Positions 1 through 5,264 of a DNA stretch of 5,264 bases are shown one piece after another. Numbering within the stretch: the first letter of the stretch is position 1; each line of letters starts with the position of its first letter. A program made the position numbers and the translations under genes. Origin of the DNA: Caulobacteraceae bacterium (GTDB taxonomy: Bacteria; Pseudomonadota; Alphaproteobacteria; Caulobacterales; Caulobacteraceae); the NCBI GenBank assembly GCA_025351125.1, contig JANXWN010000036.1, forward strand, positions 1-5,264. Reading direction: 5' to 3'. The notes beneath the pieces are model-generated. The model made no database searches. It saw only the letters and a list, made by a program, of their open reading frames with translations, and had not been told where the DNA came from.

Positions 1-429
1 CGAATCGAGCCCTCGGCGCCCGCCGCCGCCATCCGCGCCACGCCGCGCGATCTTTCTGGGGTTGGACGTATCTTATTGGTCGAAGACGAGGCTCTTGTGC
101 GCGGCATCGCCGCCCGTCTGCTGCGCACGCGGGGCTACGAGGTGATTGAAGCGTGTGACGGCGAGGAGGCGCTGGCGTTGGCGCGGCAATACGCCGGGAC
201 GATTGATTTAATGATCTCCGACGTGATCATGCCGGGCATCGACGGACCGACCCTGCTTAAAGCCGCGCGGCCTTTTCTGGGAACCGCGCCGGTGATGTTT
301 ATTTCTGGCTATGCCGAGGCGGAATTTTCCGACCTACTGGAAGGCGAAACCGGCATCTCCTTCCTCGCAAAACCGCTCGACATCATGAGTTTGGCGGACG
401 CGGTTAAGCAAAGGTTGAGCGGCGGCTAG
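1..429 (+). CDS. cckA: Hybrid histidine kinase CckA, C-terminal receiver domain (5' partial)
   Basis: The frame is open from base 1, so the gene begins outside the window; 142 residues are visible. Residues 1-20 are an Ala/Pro-rich linker ending in PRDLSG, then a complete receiver (REC) domain: acidic pocket E28-D29, phospho-acceptor D74 in MISDVIMPG, the following DGPTLL, switch residue S102 in FISGYAE, and conserved K124 in FLAKP. The ILLVEDE start, DGPTLL and ISGYAE are characteristic of CckA, the membrane kinase/phosphatase that passes phosphate through ChpT to CtrA and CpdR in the alphaproteobacterial cell cycle. The TTG at 76 is an internal Leu codon, not a start. The gene ends in TAG, overlapping the stop of convergent gpmA by 4 bases. 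The kinase and PAS parts are not visible, so another hybrid kinase with a CckA-like receiver cannot be fully excluded. Confidence 0.8.
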   Translation, partial: RIEPSAPAAAIRATPRDLSGVGRILLVEDEALVRGIAARLLRTRGYEVIEACDGEEALALARQYAGTIDLMISDVIMPGIDGPTLLKAARPFLGTAPVMFISGYAEAEFSDLLEGETGISFLAKPLDIMSLADAVKQRLSGG

Positions 430-1136
430 ATCGTCGGCAAGACTGACGCCGTTTCGGCGTCGAGATAGCGCGCCGCGCGCGGGCGTAGGTCGTCCGTCAA
501 ATCGATTAACAGCGGATTGCCGGTCGGGATTTCAACGCCGGGGATATCAGTGTCCGACACCGAAAACAGGTGTTTGACGATGGCGCGCAGAGAGTTGCCA
601 TGCGCCGTGACCAAAAGCGTCTCTCCCGCCTCGAGGCGCGGCGCGATCTCGCAATTCCAGTACGGCAGTACGCGTTCCAGCGTCATCTTCAGGCTCTCGG
701 CGGTCGGTGGCTTGATGCCGGCGTAACGCCGATCGTCGGCGAAATCGTGCGCCCCACCCGGCTCCATTGGCGGCGGTGGGACGTCGTAGGAGCGGCGCCA
801 GATACGCACTTGTTCGACGCCGTAGCGGGCCTCGGTCGGCGCGTGTTCCAGGCCCGTCAGAGCGCCATAGTGGCGCTCGTTCAGACGCCAATCCTTGATC
901 ATCGCGATCCACAATTGATCCGCCGCGCCCAGCGCCAAGTTGGCGGTGCGGATGGCGCGGGTCAGCACCGAGACGTAGACCGCGTCGAAGGCTAGCCCCT
1001 CCGCTTTGATCAGCCGCCCGGCCTTGGCCGCCTGCGCCTCGCCGACCGAGGTCAGATCGACATCCACCCAGCCGGTAAAGCGTTTTTGGATATTCCATTG
1101 GCTTTGACCGTGGCGAAGAAGCACGAGCGTGGGCAT
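426..1136 (-). CDS. gpmA: 2,3-bisphosphoglycerate-dependent phosphoglycerate mutase
   Basis: Interconverts 3-phosphoglycerate and 2-phosphoglycerate in cytosolic glycolysis/gluconeogenesis through a phosphohistidine intermediate. The 236-residue product opens with the family signature LLRHGQSQWN: catalytic H9 with R8. Also visible are R60 in TRAIRT, acid/base E87 in LNERHYG, the WRRSYDVPPPP segment near 113-123, and the second catalytic H179 in AHGNSLRAIVKH. EIPTGNPLLIDL follows near the C terminus. All active-site residues are present and the length suits the dPGM family (E. coli about 250). The ATG at 1136 is chosen because homologues start MPTLVLLRHG and because AAGGA (1150-1146 on this strand) lies 9 nt upstream. 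The frame stays open upstream to 1262, but those 42 residues resemble nothing in the family. It is monocistronic here: convergent with cckA, divergent from tetR. Confidence 0.96.
   Translation of the reverse strand: MPTLVLLRHGQSQWNIQKRFTGWVDVDLTSVGEAQAAKAGRLIKAEGLAFDAVYVSVLTRAIRTANLALGAADQLWIAMIKDWRLNERHYGALTGLEHAPTEARYGVEQVRIWRRSYDVPPPPMEPGGAHDFADDRRYAGIKPPTAESLKMTLERVLPYWNCEIAPRLEAGETLLVTAHGNSLRAIVKHLFSVSDTDIPGVEIPTGNPLLIDLTDDLRPRAARYLDAETASVLPTI
445..461. terminator. GC-rich hairpin inside the gpmA 3' end, possible cckA terminator
   Basis: GACGCCG, loop TTT, CGGCGTC: a perfect 7-bp stem with a 3-nt loop, starting 16 bases after the cckA stop. It lies within the last codons of gpmA (encoding the DAETAS region). 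There is no clear T-run after it on either strand, so it is not a classical intrinsic terminator. It could still stop or protect the cckA transcript, since no intergenic space exists between the two genes. Confidence 0.4.
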
Positions 1137-1165
1137 AAGCTTAGGTCCTTGTCTGGGGCGGCTTC

Positions 1166-1193
1166 GGCTAATCGCCGCCGCCGACGGCGTCAA
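1166..1193 (-). promoter_or_regulatory. Possible sigma-70-type promoter for gpmA
   Basis: On the minus strand TTGACG (1193-1188) matches the alphaproteobacterial -35 well. A weaker -10-like TTAGCC/ATTAGC lies 15-16 bases downstream (around 1172-1166), about 30 bases before the gpmA start codon. The -35 is convincing; the -10 and the short spacing are not. Confidence 0.35.
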
Positions 1194-1223
1194 GCGCATC
1201 TGATCACGCGACGCGGGCGTATA

Positions 1224-1246
1224 CATTGGCGGACGGTTCATTGGCG
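1224..1246. repeat. Direct repeat CATTGGCG x2, 15-bp period
   Basis: CATTGGCG occurs at 1224-1231 and again at 1239-1246, with GACGGTT between, in the gpmA/tetR divergent spacer. Spacing of about one and a half helical turns is compatible with a protein-binding site, but two 8-mers in 160 GC-rich bases may be chance. Confidence 0.3.
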
Positions 1247-1265
1247 ACCGCGCGCGGGCCATGCG

Positions 1266-1278
1266 CGTTACGATAACG
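1266..1278. promoter_or_regulatory. 13-bp dyad before tetR, possible autoregulatory operator
   Basis: CGTTA-CGA-TAACG, a perfect 5-bp dyad with a 3-bp centre, ending 22 bases before the tetR GTG and just upstream of its ribosome binding site. TetR-family repressors commonly bind such sites at their own promoters. It has the same 13-bp length and the same CGT...ACG ends as the dyad upstream of folE. This assignment is inference. Confidence 0.35.
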
Positions 1279-1287
1279 GGTCAAAAA

Positions 1288-1293
1288 CAGGAG
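1288..1293 (+). promoter_or_regulatory. Ribosome binding site of the tetR gene
   Basis: AACAGGAG places CAGGAG 7 bases before the GTG at 1301. This fixes the GTG as the start of the regulator. Confidence 0.75.
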
Positions 1294-1300
1294 TTAGACG

Positions 1301-1936
1301 GTGTCCCGACCCAAAGGCGCTCGCGACAGCGACCACGAAGCCAAGCGGCGCGATCTTTTGGCGAAGATGTCCCGGCGAATGATGCGGCGCTCGCCCGCCA
1401 GGCCCAGTCTTCGCAACTTGGCGGCGGCGGCGGACGTCAGCGTCCCCACCTTGCGACACTATTTCGGCGGGCGGCCCGCGGTTATCGATGCGATCTTGGC
1501 AGAGTGTCTTCGGTTGGGGCGCGAGGGCCTCGACGCGCAAAACCAATCGCCAAAACCGTTCGCGGATTCCATTCACGACTATGCGCAAGATCTGGTGCTC
1601 GCGCTCACCGCGGCGCGCGACGTGCGCCTCGGCGACGTGTTCGCTGTCAGCCTGGCTGAAGGTATGCTCGACGCGGACGTAAGCCGATCCACTCTCACGC
1701 ACATCGTCGATCCGACGTTGAAGGCCCTGGAGATTCGGTTGGGTCATCACATGGATCGCGGCGAGATGACGCGCTCGGACGCCAGGAGCGCCGCCTTAAT
1801 GCTGGTTTCGCCGCTGTTGCTCGCCTGCCTGCACCAGAACCAACTGGGTGGAGCGGCCGTTCGCCCCTTGTCGCTCGACCTTTTGACGCGCGACGTGGCG
1901 ACCGCCTTCGTTCGCGCTTTCTCCGCGCTCGCTTAA
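1301..1936 (+). CDS. TetR/AcrR-family transcriptional regulator
   Basis: A 211-residue cytosolic DNA-binding protein, typical for TetR-type repressors. Residues 12-33 form a charged first helix. The helix-turn-helix spans about 35-66: PSLRNLAAAADVSVPTLRHYF followed by GGRPAVIDAIL, the usual 'VS..TLYHYF..K..L' pattern with His-Tyr-Phe kept. Residues 80-211 are a helical ligand-binding/dimerisation domain of no recognisable subclass, with a hydrophobic segment LMLVSPLLLACLHQ near 167-179 that looks like a buried helix, not a membrane span. The ligand cannot be read from sequence. The GTG start has a strong Shine-Dalgarno. folE follows on the same strand after an AT-rich gap containing a TetR-class dyad, which makes folE and the SDR the likeliest targets besides tetR itself; gpmA on the other side is a less likely target. 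Confidence 0.9.
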   Translation: MSRPKGARDSDHEAKRRDLLAKMSRRMMRRSPARPSLRNLAAAADVSVPTLRHYFGGRPAVIDAILAECLRLGREGLDAQNQSPKPFADSIHDYAQDLVLALTAARDVRLGDVFAVSLAEGMLDADVSRSTLTHIVDPTLKALEIRLGHHMDRGEMTRSDARSAALMLVSPLLLACLHQNQLGGAAVRPLSLDLLTRDVATAFVRAFSALA

Positions 1937-2005
1937 AAAGTCAAAAAATACTTTCTTCTGAAGATCTAAACTTTTTTCTATTCCGTATCAGATACGAAAA
2001 TCGAG
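1937..2005 (+). promoter_or_regulatory. AT-rich promoter region upstream of folE
   Basis: From the tetR stop to about 2000 only about a quarter of bases are G or C, in a window where most sequence is well above half. It contains A-tracts (around 1942-1947), T-tracts (1972-1977) and several -10-like hexamers (TAAACT at 1967, AATACT at 1948), none with a convincing -35. It also holds a short dyad TCTTC-T-GAAGA (1954-1964) and the operator-like dyad at 1984. I read it as a regulated promoter for folE and the SDR, without assigning exact boxes. Confidence 0.55.
1984..1996. promoter_or_regulatory. Operator-like perfect dyad upstream of folE (putative TetR site)
   Basis: CGTATC-A-GATACG: two perfect 6-bp arms around a single central base. 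The symmetry partly resumes outside (TT at 1981-1982 with AA at 1998-1999). Odd-centred dyads of this size are typical TetR-family operators. It sits in the AT-rich spacer directly downstream of a tetR gene and about 40 bases before the preferred folE start, where bound protein would block initiation or early elongation. A stem with a 1-base loop cannot form an RNA hairpin, which favours a DNA-binding site. The link to the neighbouring TetR is inference. Confidence 0.6.
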
Positions 2006-2028
2006 ATGGTTCGATTGTCGTTGGATTC

Positions 2029-2032
2029 GGAG
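2029..2032 (+). promoter_or_regulatory. Ribosome binding site deciding the folE start
   Basis: GGAG lies 6 bases before ATG 2039. The other candidate, ATG 2006, has only GAG touching the start codon and no spaced Shine-Dalgarno. Confidence 0.55.
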
Positions 2033-2038
2033 TTCGGC

Positions 2039-2659
2039 ATGGCGCATTTGGAGGCCTTCCGGCCCAGAATCCTGAGACAAGAACAACGCGCCCGCCCTAC
2101 ACAGGCGGCGGCCGAGGCGGCGGTGCGTCTATTGATCGAATGGGCGGGCGACGATCCTGACCGCGAGGGCCTGCGCGACACGCCGGCGCGGGTTGCGCGA
2201 TCCTACGCCGACTTGTTTCGCGGCTATGGCGAGGATCCGCGCGATCATCTGGCGCGCACATTCGAAGACGTCGGCGGCTATGAAGACTTGGTGGTGCTGT
2301 CGAATATTCGTGTCGTCAGCTTTTGCGAACACCACATGCTGCCGGTGATCGGCCGCGCTCACGTCGGCTATTTGCCGCGATCGCGCGTGGTCGGCATTTC
2401 CAAGCTGGCGCGGGTGGTCGAAGGCTTTTCGCGCCGTCTGCAGATCCAGGAAAAGCTCACCGCCGATATCGCGTCGGCCATCCAGGACATTCTAAATCCG
2501 TTGGGTGTAGGCGTGGTGATCGAGGCCGAACACAGCTGCATGACCCTGCGCGGCGTCAATACGCCTGGCTCTACCTTGACGACCAGCCGGCTGCTCGGCG
2601 TCATGCGTGACGATGCTCGCACCCGCGACGAGTTCCTGCGGACGGTGCGTCAGGCTTGA
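2039..2659 (+). CDS. folE: GTP cyclohydrolase I (FolE)
   Basis: Converts GTP and water to 7,8-dihydroneopterin triphosphate and formate, the entry step to folate and other pterins; a cytosolic zinc-dependent homodecamer in the known family. From ATG 2039 the product has 206 residues. [17 protein letters not shown] (37-53) is the N-terminal signature. SFCEHHMLP (94-102) carries zinc ligands C96 and H99 and catalytic H98; H165 and third zinc ligand C167 lie in [19 protein letters not shown] (176-183) follows. All key residues are present. ATG 2006 would add 11 residues ([11 protein letters not shown]) but lacks a spaced ribosome binding site; residues before about 20 are not conserved either way. 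The stop overlaps the SDR start by 4 bases, implying translational coupling. The AT-rich promoter with a dyad suggests regulated expression, perhaps a second, conditional FolE; whether another copy exists cannot be seen here. Confidence 0.95.
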   Translation: MAHLEAFRPRILRQEQRARPTQAAAEAAVRLLIEWAGDDPDREGLRDTPARVARSYADLFRGYGEDPRDHLARTFEDVGGYEDLVVLSNIRVVSFCEHHMLPVIGRAHVGYLPRSRVVGISKLARVVEGFSRRLQIQEKLTADIASAIQDILNPLGVGVVIEAEHSCMTLRGVNTPGSTLTTSRLLGVMRDDARTRDEFLRTVRQA

Positions 2660-3390
2660 GCGCGGCGACGCGCCCGATCACGGTGGTGGTTGGCGCTGAC
2701 GGCGGCATCGGTCGCGCGCTCGCCGACCGCTTGACGAACGATCCCACCTATGACCGCGTCGTTGCCTTGTCACGTCGTCGTCCGGAAGGCTGGGACGACG
2801 ACGCTCGTCGATTTTGGGCGCCGGTCGATATTCTCGACGACGTCGCCTTGGCCGCCGCCGCCGCCGTTGTGCGAGAAATCGGCGCGCCGACGCGAATCAT
2901 CGTCGCCACCGGCCTGCTGCACGCCGGCGGCGTGACGCCTGAAAAAAACCTGCGCGCCCTGGATGCAGCGACGCTGACGCGCCTGTTTACGATCAACGCC
3001 GTCGGACCGGCCTTGGTCGCCAAGCATTTCCTGCCTTTGACACCGCGGGATCGCTCCGGACTGTTCGCCGCTCTCTCGGCGCGTGTCGGCAGTCTGGCCG
3101 ACAACCGCTTAGGCGGCTGGTACGGCTACCGCGCGTCGAAGGCGGCGCTCAACATGTTCATCCGCGGCTTGGCGATCGAACACGCCCGTAGTCGACCGCT
3201 GGGGATATGTGTCGCCTTGCATCCCGGAACCGTCGATACCGCTTTAAGCGCCCCGTTCCGATCCTCCGGCGCCAAGACGCCATTTACGCCCGCGCAAGCA
3301 GCTGGCTATTTGCTGGCCGTGATGGATCGCCTGACCCCGGCGGACACCGGCGGTTTCTTTGCCTGGGACGGCGCGACGATACCGTGGTGA
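2656..3390 (+). CDS. SDR-family NAD(P)-dependent oxidoreductase, C-factor/Sniffer-like
   Basis: A 244-residue short-chain dehydrogenase/reductase with a Rossmann fold, probably cytosolic. The nucleotide-binding loop is [11 protein letters not shown] (11-21), with GADGGIG in place of the usual TGxxx[12 protein letters not shown] (83-91) stands where many SDRs have NNAG. N114 lies in [10 protein letters not shown]; the Ser region is [10 protein letters not shown] (138-147); the catalytic pair is Y158 and K162 in [24 protein letters not shown] and a C-terminal [14 protein letters not shown] complete a pattern I associate with the C-factor (CsgA-like) SDR group, whose substrates are mostly unknown. 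The TTG start overlaps the folE TGA as TTGA, with only a weak GGACGG upstream, so translation probably depends on folE. The start fits because the first beta strand begins at about residue 8, as in the family. Its pairing with folE suggests reduction of a pterin-derived carbonyl, as FolM or sepiapterin reductase do, but this is a hypothesis. Confidence 0.9.
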   Translation: MSAATRPITVVVGADGGIGRALADRLTNDPTYDRVVALSRRRPEGWDDDARRFWAPVDILDDVALAAAAAVVREIGAPTRIIVATGLLHAGGVTPEKNLRALDAATLTRLFTINAVGPALVAKHFLPLTPRDRSGLFAALSARVGSLADNRLGGWYGYRASKAALNMFIRGLAIEHARSRPLGICVALHPGTVDTALSAPFRSSGAKTPFTPAQAAGYLLAVMDRLTPADTGGFFAWDGATIPW

Positions 3391-3407
3391 GCGGCCGGTC
3401 TCTCACC
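3386..3407. terminator. Dyad spanning both convergent stop codons (SDR/kdpE)
   Basis: GGTGAG (3386-3391), a 10-base loop, then CTCACC (3402-3407). Each arm contains the TGA stop of one of the two convergent genes. A 6-bp stem without a T-run is weak as an intrinsic terminator, but it is the only candidate in the 12-base gap and would read the same from both sides. Confidence 0.3.
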
Positions 3408-4101
3408 CTGCATCCCCGACAAACCGATACCCCACGCCGCTTTCCGTGATCAAATGGCGGGGTAAGGCGGGATCGGGTTCGAGTTTTTGGCGCAAATGGC
3501 CGATAAATACCCGCAGGTATTGCACGTCTTCGGCGTGAGCCGGCCCCCAGACGGCGGTCAGCAATTGGCGGTGCGTCAACACCCGGCCTCTGGCTTCCGC
3601 CAATCGCGCAAGCAAGTCGTACTCGCGCGGCGAGAGGCGCACCGCATCGCCGTCGCGGGTCACCAGGCGTTTTAGCAAGTCAATTTCTATCTCGCCGGCG
3701 AAGACTATCGGCGGCGTTCCCTGCTGGCTGAGACGCCCGCGTAGAGCAGCGCGCAAACGGGCCAATAACTCTCCCACCCGGAACGGTTTTTCCACATAAT
3801 CGACCGCTCCCAGGTCAAGCGCTTCGATTTTTTCGATTTCCCGATCGCGGGCCGACAAGATCAGGATCGGCCCGTCGTAGATCAAGCGCGCTTTCACCAA
3901 GGCCTCTTTGCCGTCCAAATCCGGCAGGCCAAGATCGAGGATCACCGCGTCCGGGGGGCGCACCGCCATGGCCGCGAGACCCGCCGCCGCCGTCTCGGCT
4001 CGGGACGCGTCATAGCCGGCCGCATCCAACGCGGGAGCGAGGAAGCGATGGATTTGCGGTTCGTCGTCGATCACGAGGATGGTGGGGCGGCGGGCGGTCA
4101 C
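3403..4101 (-). CDS. kdpE: Response regulator KdpE (OmpR/PhoB type)
   Basis: The 232-residue DNA-binding partner of KdpD; in characterised bacteria it activates the high-affinity potassium pump operon kdpFABC at low K+ or osmotic upshift. Receiver domain about 6-122: acidic pair D12-D13, phospho-acceptor D56 in VILDLGLPDLDG, S83 in ILSARD, K105 in YVEKPF. The winged-helix effector domain is about 134-229, with LSPREYDLLARLAEARGRV, LTHRQLLTAVWGP, then the YLRVFIGHLRQKLE recognition segment and a final ESGVGYRFV wing. The LDLGLPDLDG motif, the WGPAHAEDVQYLRVFIGHLR stretch and the adjacent KdpD separate it from other OmpR-type regulators. The start is GTG, overlapping the kdpD TGA as GTGA, so it is probably translationally coupled. 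It is convergent with the SDR, 12 bases apart. Confidence 0.94.
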   Translation of the reverse strand: MTARRPTILVIDDEPQIHRFLAPALDAAGYDASRAETAAAGLAAMAVRPPDAVILDLGLPDLDGKEALVKARLIYDGPILILSARDREIEKIEALDLGAVDYVEKPFRVGELLARLRAALRGRLSQQGTPPIVFAGEIEIDLLKRLVTRDGDAVRLSPREYDLLARLAEARGRVLTHRQLLTAVWGPAHAEDVQYLRVFIGHLRQKLEPDPALPRHLITESGVGYRFVGDAG

Positions 4102-5264
4102 GACGCGGCCGGTTCCGCGGCGGGCGCCGGTTCGGGGATCAGCTCCGCCGTTGGTTCGGCCCTGTCGGTCGCGGGGGATTTGGGCAAGCTGATCAACAGC
4201 CGCGTGCCCCGCCCATCGACCAGCGGGCTGGCCGCGGCAATCCGGCCACCCATAGCCTCGATAAAGCCTTTAGCGATCGATAATCCCAAACCCGCGCCCT
4301 TATTGCGTTCACCGCCGCGACGGTCGCTCGGCTCGTCCAACCGTCGGAATTTTTCGAAGATCCGCTCGGTGTCGCCCCTTGGGATGCCTGGACCCTCGTC
4401 TTCGATGGAGAGCACCACGCTGTTGCGGTCTTCATAGGCGGCGACGTCGATCATCGACCCGTTTGGACTGTAAGCGATGGCGTTTTCAAGGATGTTGACG
4501 ATGGCTTGTTCCAGTAAGCCGGGGTCCGTCCGCACCACCGCCAGTTCCGCGGGAAAGTCGCGCGTGAGGCGTCGACGCTCCAGCCGCCGTTCGACCCGGG
4601 CTATCGCCGCGCCCAAAACATCACGCACGTCGGTCCATTCGGCGCGTGACAACAGAGCGCCGCCTTCGAGGCGGGTCATATCCAGTAGGTCGCCGACATA
4701 GCGGTTGAGGCGTTCGGCGTCCTCGCGGATACTCAGCATCAAATCGTCGGCCACCGCGGGGCTCAAGGTTGATCCATAGTCGATCAGGGTCGTAGCCGAG
4801 CCGATCACCGTCGATAGCGGCGTGCGCAAGTCATGGCTGATCGAATTGAGCAAGGCGGCGCGCAATTTGTCGGATCGTTTAAGCGCTTGGTTCTCCGCGG
4901 CCGCCGCGGCGAGATCCGCCCGCTCAAGCGCCACGGCGCCTTGGCTCAGCAAGGCCAGCACCAAACGCTCGCCCTCCGGACCAACCGGCCCGGCTTCGAT
5001 CCCGGCCACCCCGGCGCGCGCGCCGGCGCCCTCGAGGGGGCGGAAGGTCCAGCTAATCTGAGGCAGGGTGCCCGTTCCGGCCCCCGCCGCCTCGCCTTTT
5101 TCCCACGCCCAGCGAGCGGCGGCCATATCAGCGGTGTTCAGCGTTGTCGCGGCGGGTGCGGCGGCGACTTGCACGAGGTCTTCGCCGCGCGGCAGGAGCA
5201 CCACCGCCCGACCATCGGCCGCCGCCGCCGACTGTTCGGCCAAGGCCAGAGCGGCGTCATCGCG
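4098..5264 (-). CDS. kdpD: Sensor histidine kinase KdpD, C-terminal part (5' partial)
   Basis: The frame runs open to the window edge, so the 388 visible residues are the C-terminal part of a roughly 900-residue membrane kinase; the Usp/ATP-binding N-terminal domain and four membrane helices lie outside. The TTG at 5243 is internal. Visible residues 1-110 match the KdpD GAF-like domain (AVVLLPRGEDL, AAARWAWEKGEAAG, the WTFRPL strand). A short helical linker follows, then the dimerisation domain with phospho-acceptor H144 in NSISHDLRTPLSTVIGSA. The HATPase domain has the N box around NILENAIAYSP (257-267), G1 DEGPGIP (289-295), F box IFEKFRR (302-308) and G2 GAGLGLSIAKG (323-333). The last 30 or so residues are a Pro/Ala/Glu-rich tail. 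It phosphorylates KdpE, encoded directly downstream with a 4-base overlap. kdpFABC would be expected further right. Confidence 0.94.
   Translation of the reverse strand, partial: RDDAALALAEQSAAAADGRAVVLLPRGEDLVQVAAAPAATTLNTADMAAARWAWEKGEAAGAGTGTLPQISWTFRPLEGAGARAGVAGIEAGPVGPEGERLVLALLSQGAVALERADLAAAAAENQALKRSDKLRAALLNSISHDLRTPLSTVIGSATTLIDYGSTLSPAVADDLMLSIREDAERLNRYVGDLLDMTRLEGGALLSRAEWTDVRDVLGAAIARVERRLERRRLTRDFPAELAVVRTDPGLLEQAIVNILENAIAYSPNGSMIDVAAYEDRNSVVLSIEDEGPGIPRGDTERIFEKFRRLDEPSDRRGGERNKGAGLGLSIAKGFIEAMGGRIAAASPLVDGRGTRLLISLPKSPATDRAEPTAELIPEPAPAAEPAAS

Noticed and set aside
547..1098. Long open frames overlapping gpmA on both strands (for example 570-995 plus, 547-1098 minus)
   Set aside because: Arg/Ala/Gly-rich translations with no domain, lying inside a gene whose catalytic residues are all intact.
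1137..1262. 42-residue N-terminal extension of the gpmA reading frame
   Set aside because: It has no resemblance to the family, while ATG 1136 has AAGGA upstream and gives the conserved MPTLVLLRHG start; the open frame is a by-product of high GC.
1086..1382. Plus-strand open frame across the gpmA start, the spacer and the tetR start
   Set aside because: Arg-rich, no ribosome binding site, overlaps two convincing genes in other frames.
1950..1980. Possible intrinsic terminator after tetR (TCTTC-T-GAAGA followed by a T-run)
   Set aside because: The dyad has a 1-base centre and low GC, so it cannot fold into a stable terminator hairpin; the T-run fits general AT-richness of the promoter region.
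4193..4435. Short open frames antisense to or shifted within kdpD and kdpE
   Set aside because: Ser/Arg-rich shadows of the two-component genes without start signals or domains.
5011..5026. 16-bp perfect palindrome of CCGG and alternating CG
   Set aside because: It lies in the kdpD GAF/linker codons (Gly-Ala-Arg-Ala) and is expected from GC-rich codon use; no sign of function.
1..5264. Mobile elements, CRISPR arrays, tRNA or rRNA genes
   Set aside because: No transposase or integrase, no regularly spaced repeats, no cloverleaf or rRNA-like stretch was seen on either strand.

Overview
This is a GC-rich, gene-dense stretch of an alphaproteobacterial chromosome, most likely Caulobacterales or a close relative. 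Three things point there: a receiver domain of the CckA type (cell-cycle phosphorelay kinase), a 236-residue GpmA with the Caulobacter-like opening MPTLVLLRHGQSQWN, and heavy C/G codon use. Assignment to an order rests on remembered family sequences, not on a search. No mobile element, tRNA, rRNA or CRISPR array was seen.

Layout, left to right. (1) 1-429 (+): the 3' end of a hybrid histidine kinase, probably cckA, entering from the left. (2) 426-1136 (-): gpmA, glycolytic phosphoglycerate mutase, tail-to-tail with cckA; the two stop codons share the palindrome CTAG. (3) 1137-1300: divergent intergenic region with possible promoter elements, a small dyad and a direct repeat. (4) 1301-1936 (+): a TetR-type repressor. 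(5) 1937-2038: a strikingly AT-rich spacer containing a perfect 13-bp dyad that looks like a TetR-class operator. (6) 2039-2659 (+): folE, GTP cyclohydrolase I. (7) 2656-3390 (+): an SDR oxidoreductase of the C-factor/Sniffer-like group, overlapping folE by 4 nt. (8) 3403-4101 (-): kdpE, and 4098-5264 (-): the 3' part of kdpD, overlapping by 4 nt and running off the right edge; the kdpFABC pump genes would be expected beyond it.

How the genes work together. cckA, gpmA and kdpDE are ordinary housekeeping or signalling genes. The part worth attention is the middle block: tetR, an AT-rich promoter region with an operator-like dyad, folE and a translationally coupled SDR. It reads as a small regulated unit that makes dihydroneopterin triphosphate and may then process a pterin or another carbonyl compound. 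The enzyme families are clear; the joint function, the TetR ligand and the operator assignment are inference.
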